The notes under the pieces are model-generated. The model was not told where the DNA came from and ran no database searches. It saw only the letters and a program-made list of their open reading frames with translations. A stretch of 64,000 bases of DNA, from assembly GCF_000010425.1 (NCBI RefSeq), contig NC_008618.1, positions 613,946 to 677,945 on the forward strand, given 5' to 3'. This DNA is from Bifidobacterium adolescentis ATCC 15703 (GTDB taxonomy: Bacteria > Actinomycetota > Actinomycetes > Actinomycetales > Bifidobacteriaceae). The position numbers and the translations under genes are program-made. Below, piece by piece: positions 34,133 to 44,109 of the stretch; the first letter of the stretch is position 1, and every line of letters begins with the position of its first letter.

Positions 34133-35395
34133 TCATGCGTTCAACGCCTTGAAACCGATGTCGTGACGGTAGAACATTCCCGTCGTGTCAAGCTTGTCGA
34201 TGATGCCGTAGACCTTGTCCTGCGCGGTTTTGATATCGGCCGCGGAGGTCTCCACGAAAAGCACGCGGCCGGAATTCGCCACCAGGCCATGCTCGCCACG
34301 CGTCACGCCGGCATAGTAGACGTGGGAATCGTCGTCGACCTTGATCTCAGGAATCGCGGCACCCTTGACCACATTGGTCGGATAGCCGTCGGAAGCGAGC
34401 ACCACGCCGAGAGTGGCATTGTCCTCATCCCAAGTGAATTCCGGGGTCTCATCGTTCAGAATGGCGTTGATGCCGGCACCGAGATCGGACGTGAGCTTCG
34501 GCAGCACCACTTCGGTCTCTGGATCGCCGAAACGCGCGTTGAATTCAATGACCTTCGGTCCGTCGGCGGTGGCGATGAGGCCGGCGTACAGAATGCCGGT
34601 GAACGGCGTGCCCTCGTCGGCCATGGCCTGAACGGTCGGCTTGACGATGGTTTCGATGGCGGTGTCGATCACATCCTGACCGATCTGCGGAACCGGGCTG
34701 TAAGCGCCCATGCCGCCGGTGTTCGGCCCCTTGTCGCCATCGTAGGCACGCTTATGATCCTGCGAAATCGGCATCGGCCAGAAATCGGTGCCGTTCACAA
34801 AGCTCATCAGAGAGAATTCCTGACCCTCAAGGAAATCCTCGATAACCACCTTCGCGCCGGCGTTGCCGAAGCGGTGGTCCACGAAAATGTCCTCCAAAGC
34901 GGCGATGGCGGTCTCCTCATCCATCGCCACGGTCACGCCCTTGCCTGCGGCCAGGCCATCGGCCTTGATGACGATCGGCGCGCCATGCTCGCGCACATAA
35001 GCGGTGGAACGCTCCAAATCGTCGAACGTCTGGTACTTCGCGGTCGGAATGTCGTGACGTTCCATAAGCTGCTTGGCGAAGTCCTTGGAACCCTCGATCT
35101 GCGCGGCGGCCTTGTTCGGGCCGAACGCCTTGATGCCGGCGGCCGCGAAATCGTCGACGATGCCTTCGATAAGCGGCACTTCCGGTCCGACGAACACCCA
35201 ATCGTAACCATTGTTCTTCACGAAATCGATGAGCGCCGCATGATTGGACGGGTTGAGCTGCGTGGTGCGGATGCCGTCAAGTTCCATGCCCGGATTGCCT
35301 GGAGCCACAGTGACCTCGCTGACGCTGTCGCCACGCATGAGCGCGTGGGCGATGGCGTGTTCACGCGCACCGGAACCAATGACCAGAACCTTCAT
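34133..35395 (-). CDS. purD: Phosphoribosylamine-glycine ligase PurD
   Basis: PurD joins phosphoribosylamine and glycine with ATP to give GAR. The 420-aa ATP-grasp protein starts MKVLVIGSGAREHAIA and contains GPEVPLIEGIVDDF, KADGLAAGKGV, EEFL-like DFLEGQEFSLMSFV, GMGAYSP and FNARFGDPE. CAGGAGGAAAT precedes the ATG at 35395. It follows purM in the same direction, but a hairpin of about 25 nt lies in the 90-bp gap, so expression may be partly uncoupled. Confidence 0.97.
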   Translation of the reverse strand: MKVLVIGSGAREHAIAHALMRGDSVSEVTVAPGNPGMELDGIRTTQLNPSNHAALIDFVKNNGYDWVFVGPEVPLIEGIVDDFAAAGIKAFGPNKAAAQIEGSKDFAKQLMERHDIPTAKYQTFDDLERSTAYVREHGAPIVIKADGLAAGKGVTVAMDEETAIAALEDIFVDHRFGNAGAKVVIEDFLEGQEFSLMSFVNGTDFWPMPISQDHKRAYDGDKGPNTGGMGAYSPVPQIGQDVIDTAIETIVKPTVQAMADEGTPFTGILYAGLIATADGPKVIEFNARFGDPETEVVLPKLTSDLGAGINAILNDETPEFTWDEDNATLGVVLASDGYPTNVVKGAAIPEIKVDDDSHVYYAGVTRGEHGLVANSGRVLFVETSAADIKTAQDKVYGIIDKLDTTGMFYRHDIGFKALNA

Positions 35396-35439
35396 ATTTC
35401 CTCCTGTTGTATCCCTTATGGGGAAGAGTGCCAATCTCA

Positions 35440-35476
35440 AGAAATAATATCGGGGGTGCCTGTTCGGCTACCCCCG
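35440..35476 (-). terminator. Intercistronic terminator or attenuator between purM and purD
   Basis: On the minus strand CGGGGGT pairs with ACCCCCG (35476-35470 with 35457-35451), with GCC/GGC inside. The tail is ATATTATTT. It could end most purF-purM transcripts before purD. Confidence 0.6.
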
Positions 35477-35485
35477 TATGTTCGT

Positions 35486-36520
35486 TTACTGCAGTTCGAC
35501 GTCCTCGCCGGTCTTCTTGACGATATTGCCCAGCACATAGCCGGCCTCGCCATTGGACTTCAGCAGTTCCATGGTCTTATCGGCATCTTCGGCGCTGACC
35601 GCCAGCACCATGCCGATACCCATGTTGAAGATGTTGAACATTTCCATATGGTCGATTTCGCCGGCCTTCTCCAGCACGTCGAAGATCGGCAGAACCGGCC
35701 AAGAGCCGAGGTTGATATGCGCCGCGAGACCATCGGGGATCATACGCGGGATGTTCTCGATGAAGCCACCGCCGGTGATGTGCGCGACGCCCTTGACCAC
35801 GCCGGCCTTGAACAGCGGGGACAGCGTCTTGACATAGATCTTGGTGGGGGTGAGCAGCACGTCGCCGAGCTTCTCACCGCCGAGCTCATCCAGCTGGGTG
35901 TCGACGGTGTATCCGGCCTGTTCGAACAGGGCCTTGCGCACCAGGGAGAAGCCATTGGAATGCACGCCGGTGGAGGGAAGGCCGATCAGCACGTCGCCTT
36001 CGACAATCGAGGAACCATCGACTATGGCGGACTTCTCGGCCACGCCCACGGCGAAACCGGCCAAATCGTACTCGTCCTCGTCGTACATGCCCGGCATCTC
36101 GGCGGTCTCGCCGCCGATCAGGCCGCAATCGGCCTGCACGCAGCCGTCGGCCACACCGGATACGACCTGCTCAAGCAGGGCAGGATCGTTCTTGCCGCAG
36201 GCGATGTAATCCAGGAAGAACAGCGGTTCCGCGCCCTGGGCCGCGATATCGTTGACGCACATGGCCACGCAGTCGATGCCGATGGTGCTGTGTTTGCCCG
36301 CCATCTTGGCGACGACCAGCTTGGTGCCCACGCCGTCGGTGCCGGAAATCAGCACCGGCTCCTTGTAACCCAGGGAGGCGAGATCGAACAGGCCGCCGAA
36401 TCCGCCGATGCCGCCGACCACGCCCGGACGATTGGTGCGCGCCACATGCGACTTGATGCGCTTGACGACTTCGTAACCGGCTTCGACGCTTACGCCGGCT
36501 TCTTCATATGCTTTTGGCAT
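35486..36520 (-). CDS. purM: Phosphoribosylformylglycinamidine cyclo-ligase PurM
   Basis: PurM closes the imidazole ring, turning FGAM into AIR with ATP. The 344-aa product starts [17 protein letters not shown] and shows [54 protein letters not shown] and [20 protein letters not shown] supports the ATG at 36520. The gene starts 19 bp after the purF stop, so purF and purM form an operon. Confidence 0.97.
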
Positions 36521-36539
36521 ATCAAACCTTTCTTGGGTC

Positions 36540-38054
36540 TCAGTGTTCTTCTTGGGGTGAAGTGGTGGTGTACTCGTTGCCTTCGTACTTGCTCTTGTAC
36601 AGGGCGAATTCGGGTAGTCGGACACGATCCTCCGGAGTGAGCGACTTCAGGAAGTCGGCTTCGTAATCGTCCAACGCGGTCGGGTAATCGCCATTGAAGT
36701 AGGCCACGCACAGGCCGCCATACGGTGCGTCCGCACCCAGACCGATGGATTCGACCAAACCGTCGAGGGAAAGGAACGCCAGGGAATCGGCGCCGATGTA
36801 TTCGCGGATCTCCTCAACGGACTTCTTCGCGGCGATGAGCTCTTTGGTGGTGGAGATATCGATGCCGTAGAAGCACGGGTATTTCAGCGGCGGCGAGCTG
36901 ATACGCATATGCACTTCGGCCGCGCCGGCCTCCTTGAGCAGCTGCACGATGCGCTTGGACGTGGTGCCACGCACGATGGAATCGTCGATGACGATCACAC
37001 GCTTGCCCTTGACCACGCCACGAACGGCGGACAGCTTCATGCGCACGCCCTGCTCGCGCAGTTCCTGCGTCGGCTGGATGAAGGTTCGCGCCACATACTG
37101 GTTCTTGATCAGACCCATTTCGTTGGGCAGGCCGGCCTCTTCCGCATAGCCGGAGGCTGCGGACAATGAGGAATTCGGCACGCCGATCACCATATCGGCG
37201 TCGACCGGCGACTCCTGCGCCAGACGTGCGCCCATACGCTTGCGGGCGGAATGCACGTTCACGCCGTAGATATCGGAATCCGGGCGGGCGAAGTAGATGA
37301 ATTCCATCGAGCAGATGGCCAGCTGCGTCTGATTCGTGTACTGCACGATCTTATAGCCGTGGTCGTCCACCACCACGATCTCACCCGGACGGATGTTACG
37401 TACCAATTCAGCGCCGACGACGTCGAGCGCGCAGGTTTCGGAAGCGAGCACATACGCGCCGTTCTTCATCTTGCCAAGGGAGAGCGGACGGAAACCGTTC
37501 GGATCGAGTGCGCCGATCATGGCGTTCTCGGTCATAATCAGATAGGCGAAACCGCCATGCACGATGTTCAGCGCTTCCTTGAGCTTGTCCATAAACGTGC
37601 GTTGCGTGGAGCGGCGGATGAGGTGCATCAGCACTTCAGTGTCGGAATTGGAATGGAAGATCGCACCCTCATCTTCCAGCTTGCGGCGCAGGGACAGGCA
37701 ATTCGTGAGATTGCCGTTATGACACAGCGCCATATCGCCGTCATGGAAACGGAAGATGAACGGCTGGATGTTGTCGGTGCCGCCGGAGCCGGCAGTGGCA
37801 TAGCGCACATGGCCGATCGCCCTGTCGCCTTTGAGTCGTTTGATTTCACGCTCGTCGCTGAATACCTGGGTCAGCAGACCCGTTCCGCGATGACCGATGA
37901 GATGACCGTTATCGTTGGAGACAATGCCGGCACCCTCCTGACCACGATGCTGCAGCGCGTGCAGACCGAAGTAAGTGAGTCGGGCGGCGTCCGAGTGGCC
38001 CCAAACGCCGAAAATACCGCATTCCTCGTGGATGTCTTCGAGTTCAGCTGACAA
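36540..38054 (-). CDS. purF: Amidophosphoribosyltransferase PurF
   Basis: PurF is the first committed purine enzyme and makes phosphoribosylamine from PRPP and glutamine. The 504-aa product begins with an 11-residue propeptide before CGIFGVWGH. Cys12 is the glutaminase nucleophile and should be exposed by cleavage. [13 protein letters not shown] follows, and the PRPP loop is [15 protein letters not shown]. The start is TTG at 38054, with GGAAGGAG 7 nt upstream and no better candidate in frame. It is divergent from the SOS-boxed polymerase gene. Confidence 0.96.
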
Positions 38055-38177
38055 GCCAAAGCTCCTTCCAAAACCATGGAGACAAGGGGTTCGCTACCGT
38101 CCAACAGTATCAATGGGCGGCTACAAGAGTCGGGTTTTGTCCAGTTCTCAGACGGTATATGGAACCGGACATGCAAT

Positions 38178-38191
38178 CGAACAGCCGTTCG
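38178..38191 (+). promoter_or_regulatory. LexA (SOS) operator
   Basis: CGAAC-AGCC-GTTCG is a perfect 5-bp palindrome with a 4-bp centre. It matches the CGAAC-N4-GTTCG operator of Gram-positive/Actinobacterial LexA. It overlaps the -35 position of the promoter at 38202-38207 and lies 96 bp before the Y-family polymerase start. Confidence 0.8.
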
Positions 38192-38201
38192 AAAAAGCTG
38201 T

Positions 38202-38207
38202 TATGAT
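38202..38207 (+). promoter_or_regulatory. -10 hexamer (TATGAT) of the polymerase gene
   Basis: TATGAT is placed so that a 17-bp spacer puts the -35 (GAACAG) inside the SOS box. LexA binding would therefore block RNA polymerase. Confidence 0.55.
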
Positions 38208-38286
38208 GGAAGACGTTGAAAACGCGAATCACGGTCGTCGGGGTGCGGGAAGTCCCCCGTATGAGCCATTGCATGGAAGGAGCATC

Positions 38287-39921
38287 ATGGCCGGACGGAT
38301 ATACGTGGCAATCGACCTCAAATCCTTCTATGCGTCCTCGGAATGCGTGGAACATGGATTCCCTCCGCTATCCACACACTTGGTGGTGGCGGACCAGGAG
38401 AGGACCGACAAAACCATCTGCCTTGCGATCTCGCCGTCGTTGAAGGCATACGGTCTGCCCGGACGCGCCCGCCTATTCGAAGTCAAAGCGAAACTGAAGG
38501 AAATCAACGCGGTCCGTCGCGCCGCGGCTCCAGGCGGTGTGCTGACGGGGAAATCGTATGATGCGAAGGCGCTCGCGGCCAATCCGAATCTGGCCGCTGA
38601 CGTGTTCATCGCCAAACCGCGCATGTCTCATTACTTGGCGATGAGTGCGAAAATCTACGGTATTTATCTGAAATACGTTTCGGCTGAGGATATCCACGTC
38701 TATTCGGTGGACGAGGTGTTCATGGACGTCACCGGCTATCTGCGCGCCTATGGCAAAGGGGTGGAGGAGATGACCCGTGACATCATCCGTGATATCCACA
38801 CCCAGACCGGCATCACCGCCACCGCGGGCATCGGCACGAACATGTATCTGGCCAAAGTGGCTATGGATATCGTGGCCAAACACATCCAGGCGGGGGAGGA
38901 CGGCATTCGCATCGCCCGGCTTGACGAGATGTCGTACCGGAAATTGTTGTGGAATCACCGGCCGCTTACCGATTTCTGGCGTGTGGGGCGTGGGTATGCA
39001 AGGAAGCTCGAAGCGCACGGACTGGCGACCATGGGGGATATCGCGCGCTGCTCCATCGGGCGTGCCGACGAATACTACAACGAAGATCTACTGTACAAGA
39101 TGTTCGGTGTGAACGCCGAACTGCTCATCGACCATGCGTGGGGTTGGGAACCGTGCACCATCGCGGACATCAAAGCGTACAAGCCGGCGGGGCACAGCTT
39201 GAGTTCCGGACAAGTGCTGACGGGACCGGTGGGTTTTGATGCCGCCCGGCTTATCGTGCGTGAAATGGCGGATACGCTGTCTCTGGATTTGGTGGCGAAG
39301 GGCGTGAAAGCCGGCAGAGTGGGATTGATGGTCGGCTACGACACGGCAAGTCTTGATCCGAAACGGCTTGGCAAGGATGTTTCCGCTGATTTGAAGGCGA
39401 TTGCCGAACATGCCGCGGCAACATACGACGGCCCTGTTTCGATCGACAGGTATGGCCGCCGCGTACCCAAGCCGGCCACCGGGTCGATCGCATTGCCGGA
39501 GCCGACGTCGGCTACGTCGCGTATTTGCGACGCGGTCGATAAGCTTTTCCTTTCGATTGTCGACAGGCGTTTGCTGGTCCGTCGGGTGAATGTGGTCGCC
39601 GCCGATGTACTGACCGACGAGCAACTTGAGGAACGGCGGCAGGCGGCCGCGTCCGAATATACGCAGCCTGATTTGTTCGCCACGATGGAAGCGCCGGTGG
39701 ATTCCGCTTCCGCTGATGCGGCCGAATGCGAGGCTATGCGTTCCGCCGCCGATGGTGGTTCCAAGGATTCGCCGCAAGGGGACGCCGAACTGCATATGCA
39801 GCAAACGCTTCTGGACATCAAACGCAAATTCGGCAGAAATTCCATCATCAAGGCCATGGATATGTTCGATGACGCCACAGGCCAGCAGCGCAACAAGCAG
39901 ATAGGAGGTCATGCGGCATGA
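38287..39921 (+). CDS. Y-family (UmuC-like) error-prone DNA polymerase
   Basis: This translesion polymerase of 544 aa is expected to act in SOS mutagenesis. The catalytic acidic residues are D10 (YVAIDLKSFYAS) and D142-E143 (YSVDEVFMDV). GIGTNMYLAKVAMD, RVGRGYARKLEAHGL (helix-hairpin-helix) and SLSSGQVL follow, and a beta-clamp motif QPDLF sits at residues 460-464. This is the UmuC-like subgroup common in Gram-positives, not the DinB type. GGAAGGAGC precedes the ATG at 38287. An upstream SOS box indicates LexA control. Its stop overlaps the start of the next small gene (ATGA). No umuD-like gene is adjacent. Confidence 0.93.
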   Translation: MAGRIYVAIDLKSFYASSECVEHGFPPLSTHLVVADQERTDKTICLAISPSLKAYGLPGRARLFEVKAKLKEINAVRRAAAPGGVLTGKSYDAKALAANPNLAADVFIAKPRMSHYLAMSAKIYGIYLKYVSAEDIHVYSVDEVFMDVTGYLRAYGKGVEEMTRDIIRDIHTQTGITATAGIGTNMYLAKVAMDIVAKHIQAGEDGIRIARLDEMSYRKLLWNHRPLTDFWRVGRGYARKLEAHGLATMGDIARCSIGRADEYYNEDLLYKMFGVNAELLIDHAWGWEPCTIADIKAYKPAGHSLSSGQVLTGPVGFDAARLIVREMADTLSLDLVAKGVKAGRVGLMVGYDTASLDPKRLGKDVSADLKAIAEHAAATYDGPVSIDRYGRRVPKPATGSIALPEPTSATSRICDAVDKLFLSIVDRRLLVRRVNVVAADVLTDEQLEERRQAAASEYTQPDLFATMEAPVDSASADAAECEAMRSAADGGSKDSPQGDAELHMQQTLLDIKRKFGRNSIIKAMDMFDDATGQQRNKQIGGHAA

Positions 39922-40145
39922 GCCTTACGGAAACCCATCGCTACGACGACATCATCGATCTGCCGCATCACCAATCGCAGACGCATGCCCATATGAGCAT
40001 GCATAACCGTGCCGCCCAATTCATGCCTTTCGCCGCCCTGACCGGTTACGACGACATCATCAGACAAACCGCGCAATCCAGCGATGATGCGGTGGAACGC
40101 GCCAACAGGCCCGTCGATCTCGCCGAGGGTTACCTTTCCGCCTGA
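39918..40145 (+). CDS. Small conserved partner of the Y-family polymerase
   Basis: This 75-aa protein overlaps the polymerase stop by 4 bp (ATGA), so its translation is coupled and it shares the SOS promoter. The central part, HAHMSMHNRAAQFMPFAALTGY, resembles small proteins encoded beside UmuC-like polymerases in Firmicutes. Their function is not established; a polymerase accessory or regulator is a guess. It is His-rich near the N-terminus and has no membrane segment. Confidence 0.75.
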   Translation: MSLTETHRYDDIIDLPHHQSQTHAHMSMHNRAAQFMPFAALTGYDDIIRQTAQSSDDAVERANRPVDLAEGYLSA

Positions 40146-40184
40146 AGCGGCTGCTATGACGAATGTCGCGGATTGCTGTATATG

Positions 40185-40226
40185 AAAGGGTGGGTTCGGA
40201 ATCATGAGATTTCGAACCCACCCTTG
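40185..40226. terminator. Bidirectional terminator between the polymerase operon and purL
   Basis: A 17-bp stem with one G-U pair (40186-40202 with 40209-40225) and a short loop has A residues to the left and TT to the right. It separates the convergent genes. Confidence 0.85.
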
Positions 40227-40256
40227 ATTATGTGAGCGTGAAAAGAGTCTTGATGC

Positions 40257-43200
40257 TCAGGCGGTGAAGTACTCCACGCCGGCTGCGAACAGCGGCTGAT
40301 CCTTCTCGCCGGGCACGTTCACGAACGTGCCGTTGCTGTAGCGCTCGGAGTGGCCCATCTTGCCGAACACGCGGCCGTCCGGGCTGGTGATGCCTTCGAT
40401 GGCCAGCAGCGAACCGTTCGGGTTCACGTCCAGATCCATGCCCGGCACACCGTTCTCGTCCACGTACTGCGTGGCGATCTGGCCATTGGCCTTGAGCTGG
40501 GCGAGCACGTCGTCGGAAGCCACGAAACGGCCTTCGCCATGGGAGATGGCGATGGTGTGCATGTCGCCCACCTCGGTCTTCGCAAGCCACGGGGAGAGGT
40601 TCGATGCCACGCGGGTGCGCACCAGACGGCTCTGGTGGCGGCCGATGGTGTTGAACGTCAGCGTCGGGCATTCGGCGGTCATCGGCACGATGTCGCCGTA
40701 CGGCACCAGGCCAAGCTTGATAAGCGCCTGGAAACCGTTGCAGATGCCGAGCATCAGGCCATCACGGTTGTTCAGCAGGTCGCGCACGGCCTCGGTCACG
40801 GCCGGAGCGCGGAAGAACGCGGTGATGAACTTGGCGGAGCCGTCCGGTTCGTCGCCGCCGGAGAAGCCGCCAGGAATCATGATGATCTGGCTCTTCTTGA
40901 TCTCCTCGACCAAAGCGGCGGTGGACTCGGCCACGGCAGCCGGAGTGAGGTTGTTCACGATAAGCGTGCTCACGTCGGCGCCCGCGCGTTCGAAGGCGGC
41001 TGCGGAATCGTATTCACAATTGTTGCCTGGGAACACAGGGATGATCACGTGCGGCTTGGCCACACCGGTGCCGGTGTACACGGTCTTCTTCGGAGCGTCG
41101 AAGGACACGGTTTCAACGGTCTTGCCCTTCTCGTCGCCATTGGAACGGTACGGGAACACGGATTCGATGCCGCCCTCCCACGCGTCCTGCAGTTCGGCCA
41201 GATCCAGCGTCTCACCGGCTGCCGCGAACTGGTAGGCCTCGGTGGTCTCGCCGACCTCACTGACCTCAACCAGGTTGGATACGGCCGGAACCTTCGCGTT
41301 GTCGGCAAGTTCGATGATGAAGGAACCATAGGCCGGGGCGAACAGGTCGTCCACGCTGATGCCATCGGCCAGCTTCACGCCGATCTGGTTGCCGACCGTC
41401 ATCTTGAAGATAGCCTCGGCGGTGGCACCGTAGCCAGGCGTGGACACGGCCAGCGCATCGCCGAAATCGGTGAGCTCCTCGACCGCGGAGAACACCTCCA
41501 GCAGCGCGTCCTTATCCGGCGTGAGACCATCGGCGTTATAGCGCGGGGCGATGCGGACCACACGGTGACCGGCACCCTTGAACTCCGGGGATGTGGCGCG
41601 CTTCATATTGCCCACGGCTACAGCGAAGGAGATCAGGGTCGGCGGAACGTCAAGCTGTTCGAAGGTGCCGGACATGGAATCCTTGCCGCCGATTGCGCCA
41701 GCGCCCAGATCCACCTGGGCCATCAAAGCACCCAGCACGGCGGCCATCGGCTTGCCCCAGCGTTCCGGCTCGTCGCGCAGCTTCTCGAAGTACTCCTGGA
41801 AGCTCAGGTATGCCTTCTCATGCTCAAAACCGGCAGCGACCAGCTTCGAGAGCGACTCGACCACGGACAGGTAGGCGCCCGTGAACTGGTTCTGCTCCAT
41901 GATGTACGGGTTGAAGCCCCAAGCCATCGCGGAGGCGGTGGTGGTCTCGCCAAACACCGGCAGCTTGGCCACCATGGCCATGTTCGGGGTCAGCTGCTTA
42001 CGCCCGCCGAACGGCATGAGCACGGTGCCTGCGCCGATGGTGGAGTCGAAGCGTTCGGAAAGTCCCTTGTTGGAGGCCACGTTCAGATCGGTGAGCATGG
42101 TGTGCATGCGTTCGGCGAGCGTGCCGGTCTTCCACGGGGTGGCGTAGCCGTGCTGCGCCTCGACATGCACCACCTGATGCTTCGGAGCGCCATTGGAGGC
42201 GAGGAACTCGCGGGACAGATCCACGATCGTGTCGCCGTTCCACACCATCGTCATGCGCGGCTCTTCGGTCACGGTCGCGATGACCTCGGCCTCGAGGTTC
42301 TCCTCCTTGGCGTAGCCCAGGAACTCGTCCACATCTTCGGCGGCCACGTCCACGGCCATGCGTTCCTGCGATTCGGAGATCGCCAGTTCGGTGCCGTCAA
42401 GACCCTCGTACTTCTTGGACACCTTGTTGAGGTCCACATACAGGCCGTCGGCAAGCTCGCCGACCGCCACGGACACGCCGCCCGCGCCGAAATCGTTGCA
42501 ACGCTTGATCAGACGGCACGCGTCACCACGGCGGAACAGACGCTGCAGCTTGCGCTCGACCGGCGCGTTGCCTTTCTGCACTTCGGCACCGTCAAGCTCC
42601 AGCGATTCGACGTTATGCGCCTTGGAAGCGCCGGTGGCGCCACCGATGCCGTCACGACCGGTACGGCCGCCGAGCAGGATGACCTTGTCTCCCGGAGCCG
42701 GGGTCTCGCGGCGCACATGATCGGCCGGAGTCGCGGCCACGACCGCGCCGACCTCCATGCGCTTGGCCACATAGCCCGGATGGTAGATCTCATCCACCTG
42801 GCCGGTGGCCAGACCGATCTGGTTGCCGTAGGAGGAGTAGCCAGCCGCGGCGGTGGTGACGAGCTTACGCTGGGGGAGCTTGCCCTCAAGCGTTTCGGAA
42901 ACCGGCACGGTCGGATCGGCGGCACCGGTCACACGCATCGCCTGATACACGTAGGAACGGCCCGACAGGGGGTCGCGGATGCAGCCACCGATGCAGGTGG
43001 CCGCGCCACCGAACGGTTCGATCTCGGTCGGGTGGTTGTGCGTCTCGTTCTTGAACAGGAACAGCCAATCCTCGTCGTGGCCGTTCACATCCACCTTCAC
43101 CTTGACGGTGCAGGCGTTGATTTCCTCGGATTCGTCGAGGTTCTTCAGAATGCCGTTCTTCTTGAGCCACTTCGCGCCGATCGTGCCCATATCCATCAGG

Positions 43201-43991
43201 CATACCGGCTTGGCGTCGCGGCCCAGCTCGTGACGCATCTCAAGATACTTGTCGAACGCGGCCTTGACGGTGGCATCGTCGATCGAAACCTCGTCGAGCT
43301 GCGTGCCGAACGTGGTGTGACGGCAATGGTCGGACCAATACGTGTCGATCACCTTGATCTCGGTGATCGTCGGGTCGCGCTGCTCCTCGGTGAAATGCTC
43401 GCGGCAGAACTGCAGGTCGGCCAGATCCATGGCGAGACCACGGTCTTCGATGAACTGCTCAAGCTCGGCGTCGCTCATAGAACGGAAGCCGTTGATGACC
43501 TCCACCTTGCCTGGCACCGGCACCTGGGCCTTCAGCGTGGTCTTGACATCCAGAGAGGCTTCACGGGCTTCCACCGGATTGATCACGTAATGCTTGATGG
43601 CCTCGACGTCGGCTTCGGAAAGCTCGCCTTCCAGCGCATACACCTTGGCGGAACGAACCGTCGGACGCTCGCCTTGGGAGATCAGCTGGATGCACTCGCT
43701 GGCGGAATCCGCGCGCTGGTCGAACTGGCCGGGCAGATACTCCACCGCGAACACGGTGTCGGAACCGAAATCAGGCAGGTCGGCGTAGACGTTGTCCACC
43801 TGCGGCTCGCTGAACACGGTCGGCGTGGCCTGGGCGAACAGCTCCTCGCTGATGCCTTCCACGTCGTACCGGTTGACGAGACGGACGTTCTTCAAAGCTC
43901 CGATGCCGAGAATGGTGTGCAACTCGTTGGCGAGCTGCTGGGCCGCGACGTCAAAGCCCGGCTTCTTTTCCACGTACACGCGAAAAACCAT
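40257..43991 (-). CDS. purL: Phosphoribosylformylglycinamidine synthase PurL (single-chain with glutaminase)
   Basis: PurL turns FGAR, glutamine and ATP into FGAM. The protein is 1244 aa and carries the PurS-like N-terminus, the two PurL ATP-binding halves and a C-terminal PurQ-type glutaminase in one chain. Landmarks are DTYWSDHCRHTTF, KNETHNHPTEIEPFGGAAT, GGRTGRDGIGGATGAS, GGKDSMSGTF, and the glutaminase Cys in LGICNGFQALI. ATG 43991 follows AAGGAG by 6 nt; a TTG two codons earlier is less likely. It lies downstream of purC, with a hairpin in the gap. Confidence 0.97.
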   Translation of the reverse strand: MVFRVYVEKKPGFDVAAQQLANELHTILGIGALKNVRLVNRYDVEGISEELFAQATPTVFSEPQVDNVYADLPDFGSDTVFAVEYLPGQFDQRADSASECIQLISQGERPTVRSAKVYALEGELSEADVEAIKHYVINPVEAREASLDVKTTLKAQVPVPGKVEVINGFRSMSDAELEQFIEDRGLAMDLADLQFCREHFTEEQRDPTITEIKVIDTYWSDHCRHTTFGTQLDEVSIDDATVKAAFDKYLEMRHELGRDAKPVCLMDMGTIGAKWLKKNGILKNLDESEEINACTVKVKVDVNGHDEDWLFLFKNETHNHPTEIEPFGGAATCIGGCIRDPLSGRSYVYQAMRVTGAADPTVPVSETLEGKLPQRKLVTTAAAGYSSYGNQIGLATGQVDEIYHPGYVAKRMEVGAVVAATPADHVRRETPAPGDKVILLGGRTGRDGIGGATGASKAHNVESLELDGAEVQKGNAPVERKLQRLFRRGDACRLIKRCNDFGAGGVSVAVGELADGLYVDLNKVSKKYEGLDGTELAISESQERMAVDVAAEDVDEFLGYAKEENLEAEVIATVTEEPRMTMVWNGDTIVDLSREFLASNGAPKHQVVHVEAQHGYATPWKTGTLAERMHTMLTDLNVASNKGLSERFDSTIGAGTVLMPFGGRKQLTPNMAMVAKLPVFGETTTASAMAWGFNPYIMEQNQFTGAYLSVVESLSKLVAAGFEHEKAYLSFQEYFEKLRDEPERWGKPMAAVLGALMAQVDLGAGAIGGKDSMSGTFEQLDVPPTLISFAVAVGNMKRATSPEFKGAGHRVVRIAPRYNADGLTPDKDALLEVFSAVEELTDFGDALAVSTPGYGATAEAIFKMTVGNQIGVKLADGISVDDLFAPAYGSFIIELADNAKVPAVSNLVEVSEVGETTEAYQFAAAGETLDLAELQDAWEGGIESVFPYRSNGDEKGKTVETVSFDAPKKTVYTGTGVAKPHVIIPVFPGNNCEYDSAAAFERAGADVSTLIVNNLTPAAVAESTAALVEEIKKSQIIMIPGGFSGGDEPDGSAKFITAFFRAPAVTEAVRDLLNNRDGLMLGICNGFQALIKLGLVPYGDIVPMTAECPTLTFNTIGRHQSRLVRTRVASNLSPWLAKTEVGDMHTIAISHGEGRFVASDDVLAQLKANGQIATQYVDENGVPGMDLDVNPNGSLLAIEGITSPDGRVFGKMGHSERYSNGTFVNVPGEKDQPLFAAGVEYFTA

Positions 43992-44064
43992 GGTCAACTC
44001 CTTGAAAAAGAGGGGTTATTGGATTTGGATTGACAAAAGAATGAAGGATTGCGATATAACAAGG

Positions 44065-44100
44065 AAGCCCGCATCCGGCTTTCGCTTCAGATGCGGGCTT
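44065..44100 (-). terminator. Intercistronic hairpin between purC and purL
   Basis: A perfect 11-bp stem (44065-44075 with 44090-44100) encloses 14 nt. On the minus strand it is followed by CCTTGTT. It may reduce read-through from purC into purL. Confidence 0.6.
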
Positions 44101-44109
44101 GCAAACGCA

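Noticed and set aside
34163-36640. Plus-strand open frame of 825 codons opposite purD and purM
   Set aside because: It spans two real genes and their intergenic terminator on the other strand and has a shadow-like composition.
40350-44033. Plus-strand open frame of more than 1200 codons opposite purL
   Set aside because: It is the antisense of purL, open because of GC-rich third positions. It has no homology, is Arg/His/Gly-rich, and has no ribosome site.
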